Shown piece by piece: positions 1 to 8,640 of a DNA stretch of 44,904 nucleotides. Numbering within the stretch: position 1 is the stretch's first letter; each line of letters opens with the position of its first letter. Location of the stretch: contig CABHNZ010000031.1 in the NCBI GenBank assembly GCA_902167985.1, positions 1-44,904 of the forward strand. Reading direction: 5' to 3'. A program made the translations under genes and the position numbers. The notes under the pieces were generated by a model. The model made no database searches. It was not told where the DNA came from and worked only from the letters and a program-made list of their open reading frames with translations. This stretch comes from Shinella sp. UYSO24 (lineage in GTDB: Bacteria; Pseudomonadota; Alphaproteobacteria; Rhizobiales; Rhizobiaceae).

Positions 1-1
1 A

Positions 2-78
<77 letters not shown>

Positions 79-119
79 AATCTCCCAAAACATTCACAGA
101 ACACAATCAAGATCATCAG

Positions 120-133
120 CCCGCAAAAGCGGG
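120..133 (+). terminator. Small hairpin after the tRNA, possible terminator
   Basis: CCCGC (120-124), loop AAAA, GCGGG (129-133), about 40 nt past the tRNA. No real T tract follows (ATATTCGCG), so it is only a candidate 3' end or processing signal. The rest of 134-320 holds nothing convincing. Confidence 0.3.
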
Positions 134-323
134 ATATTCGCGTTTCTACGTCGTGTCAGGCCTTGGACGTGCTGTGGCCCGTCTGCGGCAAGGTCAGCAG
201 CGCCAAAAAATGAGGGGAGGGGCCTCGGGCGTGTGCCCGGCTATGGCCGTCGCGCGCGGATCTGTGCCATAAGGGGCTCCTATTCGTGACGCGATATGAC
301 GTCCAAATCCTCCTGGAGTGCCC

Positions 324-2180
324 ATGCCGCAGCGCCAGTCCGGCCTTGATGCCCTGTTCGACGGAAATGATGCCAGAGACCCGCGCAGTGTGCTGGCGAA
401 AGTCTATGGCTATAGTTCCTTCCGCGGCAAGCAGGAGGCCGTCGTCAGCCATGTGGTTGCGGGCGGCGATGCGGTCGTGCTGTTTCCGACGGGTGCCGGT
501 AAATCGCTCTGCTTTCAGGTGCCGGCGCTCTGCCGCGATGGGGTGGGCATTGTCGTTTCGCCGCTGATTGCCTTGATGCGCGATCAGGTCGAGGCGCTGA
601 AGCAACTCGGGGTGAGGGCGGCGGCGCTCAATTCCTCGCTGTCGCGCGAAGAGTTCGATGCGGTCAGGGCGGGGATTTCTGCGGGCACGCTCGATCTTCT
701 CTATGTGACGCCGGAGCGGATCGTCACGCCGGGTTTCCGGCAGATGATCGGCAATGCGAAGATCTCGCTGTTTGCGATCGACGAGGCGCATTGCGTGTCC
801 CAATGGGGACATGATTTCCGCCCGGAATATCGCCAGCTGGGCGAGCTGGCCTCGCTGTTTCCCGGCGTGCCGCGCATCGCGCTGACGGCGACGGCCGATC
901 CGCATACGCGTGACGATATCATCGAGCGGCTCGGGCTTTCCGGCGCCGAAGTCTTCACCACCTCGTTCGACCGGCCGAATATCGCCTATGAAATCGTCGA
1001 GCGCGACCAGCCGCGCCAGCAATTGCTGCGCTTCCTGTCACGGCACAGGGGGGCGAGCGGCATTGTCTATTGCCTGTCGCGGGCGAAGGTGGAAGAGACC
1101 GCCGACTGGCTGGAAGATCAGGGTATTCGGGCGCTGCCCTATCACGCCGGCATGGAGCGCGAGATCCGCGACCGAAACCAGGATGCCTTCCTGAAGGAAG
1201 AGGATCTCTGCCTCGTCGCCACCGTCGCCTTCGGCATGGGCATAGACAAGCCGAATGTCCGCTATGTGGCGCATCTCGATCTGCCGGGCTCGGTCGAGGC
1301 CTATTATCAGGAGACGGGTCGCGCCGGGCGCGACGGGCTCTCTTCGGAAGTCTGGATGGCCTATGGCATGGCCGATGTCATCCAGCGCGGCCGGATGATC
1401 GATGGCTCGGGTTCGGGCGATGACATCAAGCGCGTCGAGCGCTCCAAGCTCAATGCGCTGCTGGCCATCTGCGAGACGGCGGGCTGCCGTCGGCAGGCGA
1501 TCCTCAAGCATTTCGGGGAAGCGCATCAGGGCGGTTGCGGCAATTGTGATACCTGCCTCAAGCCTGTCGAGACCTGGGATGGAACCGAGGCGGCGATCAA
1601 GGCGCTGGCGGCGATCTACCGGACCGGCGAACGCTTTGGTACAGGCCATGTGATCGATGTGCTGATGGGCCATGACAATGAGAAGACCCGGCGCTTCGGC
1701 CATGTGGGCATGCCGGTCTTCGGCGCCGGCAGCGATCTGCCGGCGAAGACGTGGCAATCGGTCTATCGCCAGCTTCTCGCCGCCGGCTTCGTGCAGGTCA
1801 ATCACGAGGCCTTCGGGGCGCTGACGCTTGGCCCAGACGCGCGCGCGGTGTTCCGGCGCGAGCGCGAGGTTCGGTTCCGCAAGGACAGGCCGACGACCGG
1901 CAAGGCGGCACGCAACGCCTCGCAGCGTTCGGAAAGCGCGCGGGCGGAGCTTTCGGGGCGTGACGGAGAGCTTTTCGAGGCGCTGCGCCGCAAGCGGATG
2001 GAGATCGCCAAGGATCTCTCCGTGCCGCCCTATGTGGTGTTTGCCGATACGGTGCTGATCGCCTTTGCCACCGAGCGGCCGCTCGATCATGATGCGCTCA
2101 TCAATATTTCCGGCGTCGGGCAATCCAAGCTCGAACGCTATGGCGATGCGTTTCTGGAAGTCATCCACGAGTTTGAATGA
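324..2180 (+). CDS. recQ: ATP-dependent DNA helicase RecQ
   Basis: A 3'-5' helicase of the RecQ family that acts in recombinational repair and fork restart in the cytoplasm. The 618-residue protein is full length. It has Walker A TGAGKS near residues 56-61, the DEAH box near 153-156, and the family aromatic-rich loop CVSQWGHDFRP just after it. A helicase C-terminal domain with the QETGRAGRD arginine-finger region follows, then the zinc-binding cysteine cluster of the RQC region (CRRQA...CGNCDTC), and a C-terminal HRDC domain (about 535-610). I chose ATG 324 because GGAG lies 5 nt upstream. A GTG at 318 is in frame but overlaps that ribosome-binding sequence. The gene stands alone between the tRNA and the thioesterase and its frame is intact. 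Confidence 0.95.
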   Translation: MPQRQSGLDALFDGNDARDPRSVLAKVYGYSSFRGKQEAVVSHVVAGGDAVVLFPTGAGKSLCFQVPALCRDGVGIVVSPLIALMRDQVEALKQLGVRAAALNSSLSREEFDAVRAGISAGTLDLLYVTPERIVTPGFRQMIGNAKISLFAIDEAHCVSQWGHDFRPEYRQLGELASLFPGVPRIALTATADPHTRDDIIERLGLSGAEVFTTSFDRPNIAYEIVERDQPRQQLLRFLSRHRGASGIVYCLSRAKVEETADWLEDQGIRALPYHAGMEREIRDRNQDAFLKEEDLCLVATVAFGMGIDKPNVRYVAHLDLPGSVEAYYQETGRAGRDGLSSEVWMAYGMADVIQRGRMIDGSGSGDDIKRVERSKLNALLAICETAGCRRQAILKHFGEAHQGGCGNCDTCLKPVETWDGTEAAIKALAAIYRTGERFGTGHVIDVLMGHDNEKTRRFGHVGMPVFGAGSDLPAKTWQSVYRQLLAAGFVQVNHEAFGALTLGPDARAVFRREREVRFRKDRPTTGKAARNASQRSESARAELSGRDGELFEALRRKRMEIAKDLSVPPYVVFADTVLIAFATERPLDHDALINISGVGQSKLERYGDAFLEVIHEFE

Positions 2181-2198
2181 TCACGAATTTCACGGTTC

Positions 2199-2219
2199 TC
2201 TTGCTGCACTGCAGCAAGA
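2199..2219. promoter_or_regulatory. Perfect TCTTGCTGC-ACT-GCAGCAAGA palindrome (PhaR-like operator?)
   Basis: A 9-bp perfect inverted repeat with a 3-nt centre lies between recQ and the thioesterase gene. There is no T tract, so it is a poor terminator. The CTGC-N3-GCAG core resembles the TGC-rich targets of PhaR, the polyhydroxyalkanoate regulator of alphaproteobacteria. The palindrome is seen directly; the regulator assignment is inference from memory of that motif. Confidence 0.4.
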
Positions 2220-2300
2220 ACTGCGCATCAGCCATGCATTTCCGTCTATTGGCGTTTTCCTGTGCAGTTTGTAAACGGTGACGCTCCGACCCATGCAGAA

Positions 2301-2723
2301 ATGGAACGACCGATGGAAAGCAGCTCCGCACCCAATGGCGAACTGACGCTTCGCACCCTTGCCATGCCGGCCGACGCAAATCCCGCCGGTGATATTTTCG
2401 GCGGCTGGGTCATGTGGCAGATGGACCTTGCGGCCTTCGTGCGCGCCAATGACGTGGTGAAGGGGCGCACCGTCACTGTGGCGGTGCAGGAAATCGTCTT
2501 CAAGAAGCCGGTCAAGATTGGCGATACGCTCTGCGTCTACACGACGATCGAGCGGATCGGCCGTACCTCCGTGACGCTCGGGCTCGAAGCCTGGACGCGG
2601 CGCGATGACCAGACATTGCGCGAGAAAGTAACCGAGGCCAAGTTCACCATGGTGGCGGTCGATGCAGAGGGCAAGCCGCGGCCGATTGCGGCCGATGCGC
2701 CGCCTTCGCCGGCCATTGCCTGA
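2301..2723 (+). CDS. Acyl-CoA thioesterase (YciA-like hotdog fold)
   Basis: Hydrolyses acyl-CoA thioesters to free acid and CoA in the cytoplasm. The protein (about 140 residues) is a single hotdog domain with the YciA-type signature: a PADANPAGDIFGGWVMWQMD segment holding the helix and the catalytic Asp, then FKKPVKIGDTL. The start is uncertain. ATG 2301 and ATG 2313 are both in frame and both lack a good Shine-Dalgarno, and a GTG at 2262 would add 13 residues. The palindrome at 2199-2219 is about 80-100 nt upstream. A strong hairpin terminator follows the stop. The family hydrolyses a wide range of acyl-CoAs, so the substrate cannot be named. Confidence 0.85.
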   Translation: MERPMESSSAPNGELTLRTLAMPADANPAGDIFGGWVMWQMDLAAFVRANDVVKGRTVTVAVQEIVFKKPVKIGDTLCVYTTIERIGRTSVTLGLEAWTRRDDQTLREKVTEAKFTMVAVDAEGKPRPIAADAPPSPAIA

Positions 2724-2734
2724 GGAGAATTGAG

Positions 2735-2766
2735 AAAGGGCGGATCTTCACGGTCCGCCCTTTTTT
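2735..2766 (+). terminator. Rho-independent terminator, probably bidirectional
   Basis: Stem GGGCGGA (2738-2744) and TCCGCCC (2754-2760) with a 9-nt loop, followed by TTTTTT, and preceded by AAA that reads TTT on the other strand. It ends the thioesterase gene and probably also the converging flavin reductase transcript, whose stop is at 2795. Confidence 0.8.
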
Positions 2767-2794
2767 CGTTTCACGCCTTCATGCGGCCGTTCGT

Positions 2795-3334
2795 TCAGAT
2801 CGTGTGGTAGGCACGGTTGAAATAGATGAGGCTTGAGCCTTCACTTCTGTCCTTCAGGGCCACGACGTCACAGACGAGAATGTCATGGCTGCCGCTCTGG
2901 AAGATATCGCGGATGCGGCAGTCGAAGGATTCGAGTGCGCCTTCGAGAACCGGGCTTGCGGTTTCAAGCGTCGACCATGTGGCGGCTGCAAAGCGTTCGT
3001 CGATCGGCGTCTTGCCGCCGAAGAGCTGCGAGAGCGCGCGGTGCTGGTCGCTGGTGACGTTGACGCAGAGAACCCGGTTGGTGGTGACGGGCTGGTAGGC
3101 CGAGGAATTGCGGTTGATGCAGACGAGCAGGCTCGGCGGCGTATCGCTGACGCTGCAGACGGCGGTGGCGGCAAAGCCGGCACGGCCGCCGGGGCCATCG
3201 GTCGTGACAATGCTGACCGCGGCACCAAGGCGCGACATGGCATTGCGGAAACCGATGCGAAACTCCTCGCTGACGGCTGTCACCGGGGTTTCCGGCGAAG
3301 GGGTTGAGGTCGCTTCCGCGTCGGTCTTGCTCAT
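2795..3334 (-). CDS. Flavin reductase family protein (FMN-binding split barrel)
   Basis: A 179-residue flavin-reductase-like domain protein of the family that supplies reduced flavin to two-component monooxygenases. Family features are the N-terminal helix with FRNAMSRLGAAVSIVTTDG, the AGFAATAVCSVSDTPP segment that contacts flavin, a VNVTSDQ stretch, and a C-terminal Y(H) end. ATG 3334 is preceded by TGGAG at 9-nt spacing. A longer reading frame starts at ATG 3478, overlapping the hutC stop by 4 nt, and would add 48 poorly conserved residues. Either way the gene is the last of a hutF-hutC-reductase minus-strand run. It sits where a hutG might be expected, but it is not a deformylase. No oxygenase partner is present in the window, so the electron acceptor is unknown. 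Confidence 0.8.
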   Translation of the reverse strand: MSKTDAEATSTPSPETPVTAVSEEFRIGFRNAMSRLGAAVSIVTTDGPGGRAGFAATAVCSVSDTPPSLLVCINRNSSAYQPVTTNRVLCVNVTSDQHRALSQLFGGKTPIDERFAAATWSTLETASPVLEGALESFDCRIRDIFQSGSHDILVCDVVALKDRSEGSSLIYFNRAYHTI

Positions 3335-3474
3335 CTCAGTCTGCTCCAGAGGCTGTTCGTCGCATATGGGTTTTTCGGGCGGGGCGTCCGGCGCATCCAC
3401 CGAGGGGAGGCCACCATAGGATAGAAGTTTTCGCGCCGCATCATGAAATATTGTCCGCGGCACAGGCATGGCGC

Positions 3475-4158
3475 TCATGCGCCGGAGGGGCGGAAGTCGG
3501 CGGTCACGACATGGCGGTTGCCGGGATAGGTCATGGTCACGCGGGTCACGGGGCCGGATGCGTTCCATGTTCGGCGCTCGATCACAAGGCAGGCTTCCTT
3601 GGCAGAAAGGTTCAGGAGCTTGTGCTCCTTGCGGTCGGCAGGCACGGCCTGGATACGGTGCTGCGCCGTCGTCCAGGGAATGAGCGAGGAGAGCCAGGGG
3701 CCGGGGGCGATGGCGATGAAGTCGAAATCGGCGGCTTCCGGCACGGTTTTCAGGTTGATCAGCCGCTCTTCCAGGCAAAAAGGCTGACCGCCGGCGAGAT
3801 GCAGGCCCGTGACCGAGAGAAGCTCGCCGGCCGTCTCGTCCGTCAGCCATGCGAGATCGTCGCCTGAGGCCTTACGGCGCTGAAGCGAGAGGCGCTCGTA
3901 GCCGTATTCGAGGTTCAGCGAGCGGACCTCGTCGCGGATGTCGTGGATTTCGAGAACTGCCGACTGCGCCTTCGGCTGGGCAACAAAGCTGCCGAGCCGC
4001 TTGCGGCGCTCGATCAGGCCCGATTGCACCAGCTGGCCCATGACCTTGTTCACGGTCATGCGCGAGACGCCGTAATGGGTGGCGAGATCCACTTCGAAGG
4101 GCAGCGGATGGCCGGGCGGCCATGCGCCCGACACGATCTTGTCCTCGATATCCGCCAA
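3475..4158 (-). CDS. hutC: Histidine utilisation repressor HutC (GntR family)
   Basis: A urocanate-responsive repressor of the hut genes. It has a GntR-type winged helix (ATHYGVSRMTVNKVMGQLVQ, about residues 25-45) followed by a UTRA ligand-binding domain (about 75-225, ending in VTMTYPGNRHVVTADF). The only in-frame conventional start after the upstream TAG is TTG 4158. That start removes a conserved N-terminal segment (QTLHRRI-) that is present in frame just upstream, so the true start probably lies upstream. An ATC near 4188, about 8 nt after AGGGA, is a candidate; a miscalled base is equally possible. The gene lies 107 nt downstream of hutF. Its expected operator, TGTA-N2-TACA, is present once, at 5763-5772. 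Confidence 0.85.
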   Translation of the reverse strand: MADIEDKIVSGAWPPGHPLPFEVDLATHYGVSRMTVNKVMGQLVQSGLIERRKRLGSFVAQPKAQSAVLEIHDIRDEVRSLNLEYGYERLSLQRRKASGDDLAWLTDETAGELLSVTGLHLAGGQPFCLEERLINLKTVPEAADFDFIAIAPGPWLSSLIPWTTAQHRIQAVPADRKEHKLLNLSAKEACLVIERRTWNASGPVTRVTMTYPGNRHVVTADFRPSGA

Positions 4159-4265
4159 AATCCTGCGGTGAAGCGTCTGGTCGCCGGCGATCGTCGTTTT
4201 CCCTGCTATCCTGTGGGGCCGTGTCTACGGCTTTCCAAGGACGTCTATAGAAGCGTGGCGCTGCG

Positions 4266-5671
4266 TCAATCCGCCAGCAGGCGTTGCATGGTGGCAAGGA
4301 AGCGGGCGCGGATGCTTTCGCGCGCGCCATGGCGGCCGCCCGTCACCTTTTTCGCACCGCCGGACCAGACGCTGTCGACGGCGATGTCGCTGCCGAAAAT
4401 CCAGTTGTCGAGGAGATCGTCGCCGGCAAAATAGGGCGCGCGGCTGACATCCAGCGAAACGATATCGGCCGGGCTGCCCACTGTAAGTCCCGTCTTCGTG
4501 GCAAGGGCTGCACCGGCGCATCGATGGCGGCATCGAAGAGGCGGCGGCCAGTCGAGCCGTTCGGACGCGCGATGACGTTTCGGGCGCGGTGGGCAAGGCG
4601 CTGCGAATATTCGAGCTGGCGCAGTTCTCCCGGCAGCGAGATCAGCACATTGCTATCCGACCCGACGCCGATGCGGCCGCCTTGTTCAAGGAAATCGGCG
4701 GCGGCAAAGGTGCCATCGCCAAGATTGGCCTCGGTGATCGGGCAAAGGCCGGCAATCGCGCCGCTTTTTGCCATGCCGGAGACTTCGCTATCCGTCAGGT
4801 GGGTGGCGTGGATGAGGCACCAGCGATCATCGACGGGGGCATTGGCGAGCAGCCATTCGACGGGCCGGGCGCCGGAAAAGGCAATGCTGTCTTCGACTTC
4901 CTTCACCTGTTCGGCGACATGGATATGGATCGGTCCTCCTTCGGCCAAGGGCAGGATGGCGGTCAGTTCTTCCGATGTCGCGGCACGCAGGCTGTGCGGC
5001 GCGATGCCGAGCTGCATGCCGGGGAGATTGCGTCTGATGTCGCCTGCGCCCTGCATCAGACGGCCAAAGCTTTCGACCGAATTGATGAAACGGCGCTGGC
5101 CATCGATCGGCGGCTGGCCGCCGAAGCCGGAATGGGCGTAGAAGACCGGCAGCAGCGTCAGGCCGATACCGGTCGAGGCGCTTGCCGCGGCAATGCGTTC
5201 GGCATGTTCGGCGATATTGGCGTAAGGCGTGCCGTCACGGTCGTGATGCAGGTAATGAAACTCGCCGACGCGGGCAAAACCCTGTTCCAGCATCTCGACA
5301 TAAAGCTGGGCTGCGACGGCCTCTATATCGTCGGGCGTCATCTTCAGCGCGAAGCGATACATCAGGGTGCGCCAGCTCCAGAAACTGTCATTGCCGGGGC
5401 CGCGCAGTTCGGTGAGGCCGGCCATGGCGCGCTGGAAGGCGTGGCTGTGGAGATTGCCCATGGCGGGCACGAGAACCGCATGGCGCTCATCGGATGCGCC
5501 GGCCGCAACGCCTGTCTCGATGGCGGAAATCGCGCCGTCCGTGATGGTCAGGCGGATGTCGGAGGCCCAGCCATCGGGCAGAAGGGCGGCGGTCGCGTGC
5601 AGTGTCGTTGCGGCCTGTTTGATCGGGCCGCCTGTCGTTTCGGGGGATGTCACTGCGCTCTGGTTCGTCAC
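4266..5671 (-). CDS. hutF: Formimidoylglutamate deiminase HutF (frameshifted)
   Basis: Converts N-formimino-L-glutamate to N-formyl-L-glutamate and ammonia in the five-step histidine pathway. It is an amidohydrolase-fold protein. It carries GNLHSHAFQRAMAG (metal His pair, about 90), HVAEQ (about 245), LIHATHL (about 280) and GVGSDSNV (catalytic Asp, about 335). The start is GTG 5671, 10 nt after AGAGGAG. The reading frame breaks near 4515-4522. The C terminus resumes in another frame (TKTGLTVGSPADIVSLDVS... to MQRLLAD), so one base is missing and the repaired protein is about 468 residues. It is divergent from hutI and shares the hut operator. A homopolymer-type loss is likely, not inactivation. 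Confidence 0.88.
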
Positions 5672-5761
5672 GTCAACCGTTCTCCTCTTGCGGCATTTTG
5701 GGGCCGGGTCGATCATAGGGTCGAAACCGATCTCGAAAAATGCTCTTGTCACCTTGCAAAT

Positions 5762-5773
5762 ATGTATATACAT
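5762..5773. promoter_or_regulatory. HutC operator ATGTATATACAT
   Basis: A perfect 12-bp palindrome containing TGTA-TA-TACA, the published HutC (Phut) half-site arrangement. It sits in the hutF-hutI divergent promoter region, 90 nt from the hutF start and 61 nt from the hutI start, so one repressor site could control both directions. Confidence 0.8.
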
Positions 5774-5833
5774 TTTTCGACATAACGAAAGTCGCAATCA
5801 AAGCGCGGGAACGAAAAATTGGGCGATCATTCC

Positions 5834-7086
5834 ATGTCTCAGCCGCAAACCGTGGGCGCTGCCGCCTCCGCCATCACCCTCTGGACCAATGCCCGGCTGG
5901 CAACGCTTGTCGAGGGAGCCGAGGGGCTCGGTGCCATCGAGAAGGGTGCGATTGCGGCGCGTGACGGCGTCATCGTCTATGTCGGGCCTGAGGTGGATCT
6001 GCCGTCCGGGATGAGGGCCGGTGCAGCACTCGTCGATTGCGGCGGGCGCTGGATCACGCCTGCGCTCATCGATTGCCACACCCATCTCGTCTTCGGTGGC
6101 GACAGGGCGATGGAATTCGAGATGCGGCTTGCGGGCGCAACCTATGAAGAGGTGGCGCGGGCCGGCGGCGGTATCGTCTCCTCGGTCAAAGCGACGAACG
6201 GGCTTTCCGTCGAAGGCTCGTGGAAGCGACCCTGCCGCGGCTCGATGCGCTGCTTGCCGAAGGGATCTCGACCATCGAGATCAAGTCCGGCTACGGGCTT
6301 TCCATCGAGGGTGAGCTCAACATGCTGCGCGCTGCCCGCGCGCTCGAAAAGGTCCGGCCGGTCCGGATCGTCACTACCTATCTTGCCGCCCATGCAACGC
6401 CGGTCGAATACAAGGGGCGGAATGCCGATTATATCGCCGATGTGGTTCTGCCGGGCATGGACCGGGGCCATGCGGAAGGCCTGATCGATGCGGTCGACGG
6501 GTTCTGCGAGGGGATCGCCTTCTCCGTCGAAGAGATGCGGGTGGTCTTCGATCATGCCAAGGCGCTCGGGCTGCCGGTGAAGCTGCATGCCGAGCAGCTT
6601 TCCAATCTCGGCGGTGCTGCGATGGCGGCCTCTTATGGCGCGCTCTCGGCCGATCATGTCGAATATCTCGATGCCGAGGGGGCGCAAGCGATGGCGAAGG
6701 CGGGCACGGTTGCCGTGCTTCTGCCCGGCGCCTTCTATGCGATCAACGAGACGCAGAAGCCGCCGGTCAAGGCGCTGCGCGAGGCCGGCGCGCATATCGC
6801 CATTGCCACGGATTGCAATCCGGGCACGTCGCCGCTCACCTCGCTGCTTCTTACCATGAATATGGCGGCGACGCTGTTTCGCCTGACGGTCGACGAATGC
6901 CTTGCCGGCGCCACCCGCGAGGCGGCGCGTGCGCTCGGGCTTCTCGGTGAGGTCGGCACGCTTGAGGTCGGCAAGTCGGCCGATCTCGCGATCTGGAATA
7001 TCGAGCGGCCGGCGGAGCTTGTCTACCGCATCGGCTTCAATCCCCTCCATTCCCGCATCTTCAAGGGTCAGAAGGTCTCCGCATGA
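5834..7086 (+). CDS. hutI: Imidazolonepropionase HutI (frameshifted)
   Basis: Hydrolyses 4-imidazolone-5-propionate to formiminoglutamate. It is a metal-dependent amidohydrolase with CHTHLVFGG (about 80), the conserved IKSGYGLS (about 155), HAEQLSNLGG (about 255) and ATDCNPG (metal Asp, about 330). ATG 5834 is preferred over a TTG at 5819, although no strong Shine-Dalgarno is visible. The frame changes near 6215-6217: after KATNGLSVEG the homologous LVEATLPRLDALL continues in the next frame, as if GGG had become GG. The repaired protein is about 417 residues, normal for HutI. Its stop overlaps the hutH start in ATGA (7083-7086), which implies translational coupling. Confidence 0.9.
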
Positions 7087-8617
7087 CGATCACGCTTTTT
7101 CCCGGCAATGTGCCGCTCAAGGATCTCTCGGAGATCTACTGGACCAACGGTTCGGCCAAGCTCGATCCGTCCTTCGATGCGCTGGTGCTGAAGGCTGCCG
7201 CCCGTATCGCCGAGATCGCGGTCGGCAATGCGCCGGTCTATGGCATCAATACCGGCTTCGGCAAACTGGCCTCGATCAAGATCGACGCGGCGGATCTTGC
7301 GACCTTGCAGCGTAATCTCATCCTGTCGCATTGCTGCGGGCTTGGCGCGCCTCTGCCGGAAAATGTCGTGCGGCTGATCATGGCGCTGAAGCTGATTTCG
7401 CTCGGTCGCGGTGCCTCCGGCGTGCGGCTCGAACTGATCCGGCTGATCGAAGGCATGCTGGAAAAGGGCGTCATCCCGGTCATTCCCGAAAAGGGTTCGG
7501 TCGGCGCATCCGGCGATCTGGCGCCGCTTGCGCATATGGCTGCGACGATGATGGGCGAGGGCGAGGCGTTTTCGGGGGTGTCCGCATGGCCTCCGCCGAG
7601 GCGCTGTCCAAGGCGGGCCTTGCTCCCGTCGTGCTGGCCGCGAAAGAAGGGCTGGCGCTGATCAACGGCACCCAGACCTCGACGGCGCTGGCGCTGGCCG
7701 GCCTGTTCCGCGCCCATCGGGCAGCGCAGACGGCGCTCGTCACCGGCGCTCTCTCGACCGATGCGGCGATGGGCTCATCTGCGCCCTTCCATCCCGATAT
7801 TCATACGCTGCGCGGTCATAAGGGCCAGATCGATGCGGGGGCGGCGCTGCGCCAGTTGCTGTCCGGTTCGGAAATCCGCGAAAGCCATATCGAAGGCGAC
7901 GAGCGGGTGCAGGACCCCTATTGCATCCGCTGCCAGCCTCAGGTGGATGGCGCCTGCCTCGATCTTCTGCGGCAGGTGGCCCGCACACTCGAAATCGAGG
8001 CCAATGCCGTCACCGACAATCCTCTGGTTCTCTCCGACAATGAAGTCGTCTCGGGTGGCAATTTCCATGCCGAACCGGTCGCCTTTGCCGCCGACCAGAC
8101 GGCGCTTGCGATCTGCGAGATCGGCGCGATTGCGCAGCGGCGTATCGCGCTGCTTGTCGATCCGGCGCTCTCCTATGGCCTTCCGGCGTTTCTGTCGAAG
8201 AAGCCGGGGCTGAATTCCGGCCTGATGATTGCCGAAGTCACCTCTGCGGCGCTGATGAGCGAGAACAAGCAGATGTCGCATCCGGCATCGGTGGATTCGA
8301 CGCCGACCTCGGCCAATCAGGAAGACCATGTGTCGATGGCCTGCCATGGCGCACGTCGTCTTCTAGCGATGACCGAAAACCTCTTCGGCATTCTCGGCAT
8401 CGAGGCGCTGGCCGCCGTTCAGGGCGTCGAGCTGCGTGGTCCGCTGAAGACCAGCCCGGAACTGGAAAAGGCCGTCGCAGTGCTGCGCGCCGCCGTGCCG
8501 GTACTGGAAGACGACCGCTATATGGCGCCGGATCTTGCCGCCGCCGCCGGTCTCGTCGCGTCCGGCGCGATCGTCTCTGCCATTTCCGCCGGCATTCTGC
8601 CGGTGCTTGATATCTGA
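7083..8617 (+). CDS. hutH: Histidine ammonia-lyase HutH (frameshifted)
   Basis: Deaminates L-histidine to urocanate, the first step of the pathway. The Ala142-Ser143-Gly144 triad that cyclises to the MIO prosthetic group is in GSVGASGDLAPLAH, and the active-site Tyr53 is in YGINTGFG. The C-terminal half holds the helical-bundle motifs SGGNFHAEP, NKQMSHPAS and QEDHVSM. The frame breaks in a G5 run (7574-7578). Restoring a sixth G rejoins GEAFSG with VRMASAEALSKAG and gives about 511 residues, the usual length. It lies between hutI (4-nt overlap) and hutU (23-nt gap). Confidence 0.9.
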
Positions 8618-8640
8618 CTTACAAGAACGGGAACTTCATC

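Noticed and set aside
156..1022. 288-codon open frame on the minus strand across the 5' half of recQ
   Set aside because: Arg-rich with no family features, and antisense to an unambiguous recQ. The similar 1038-2168 frame is the same kind of shadow.
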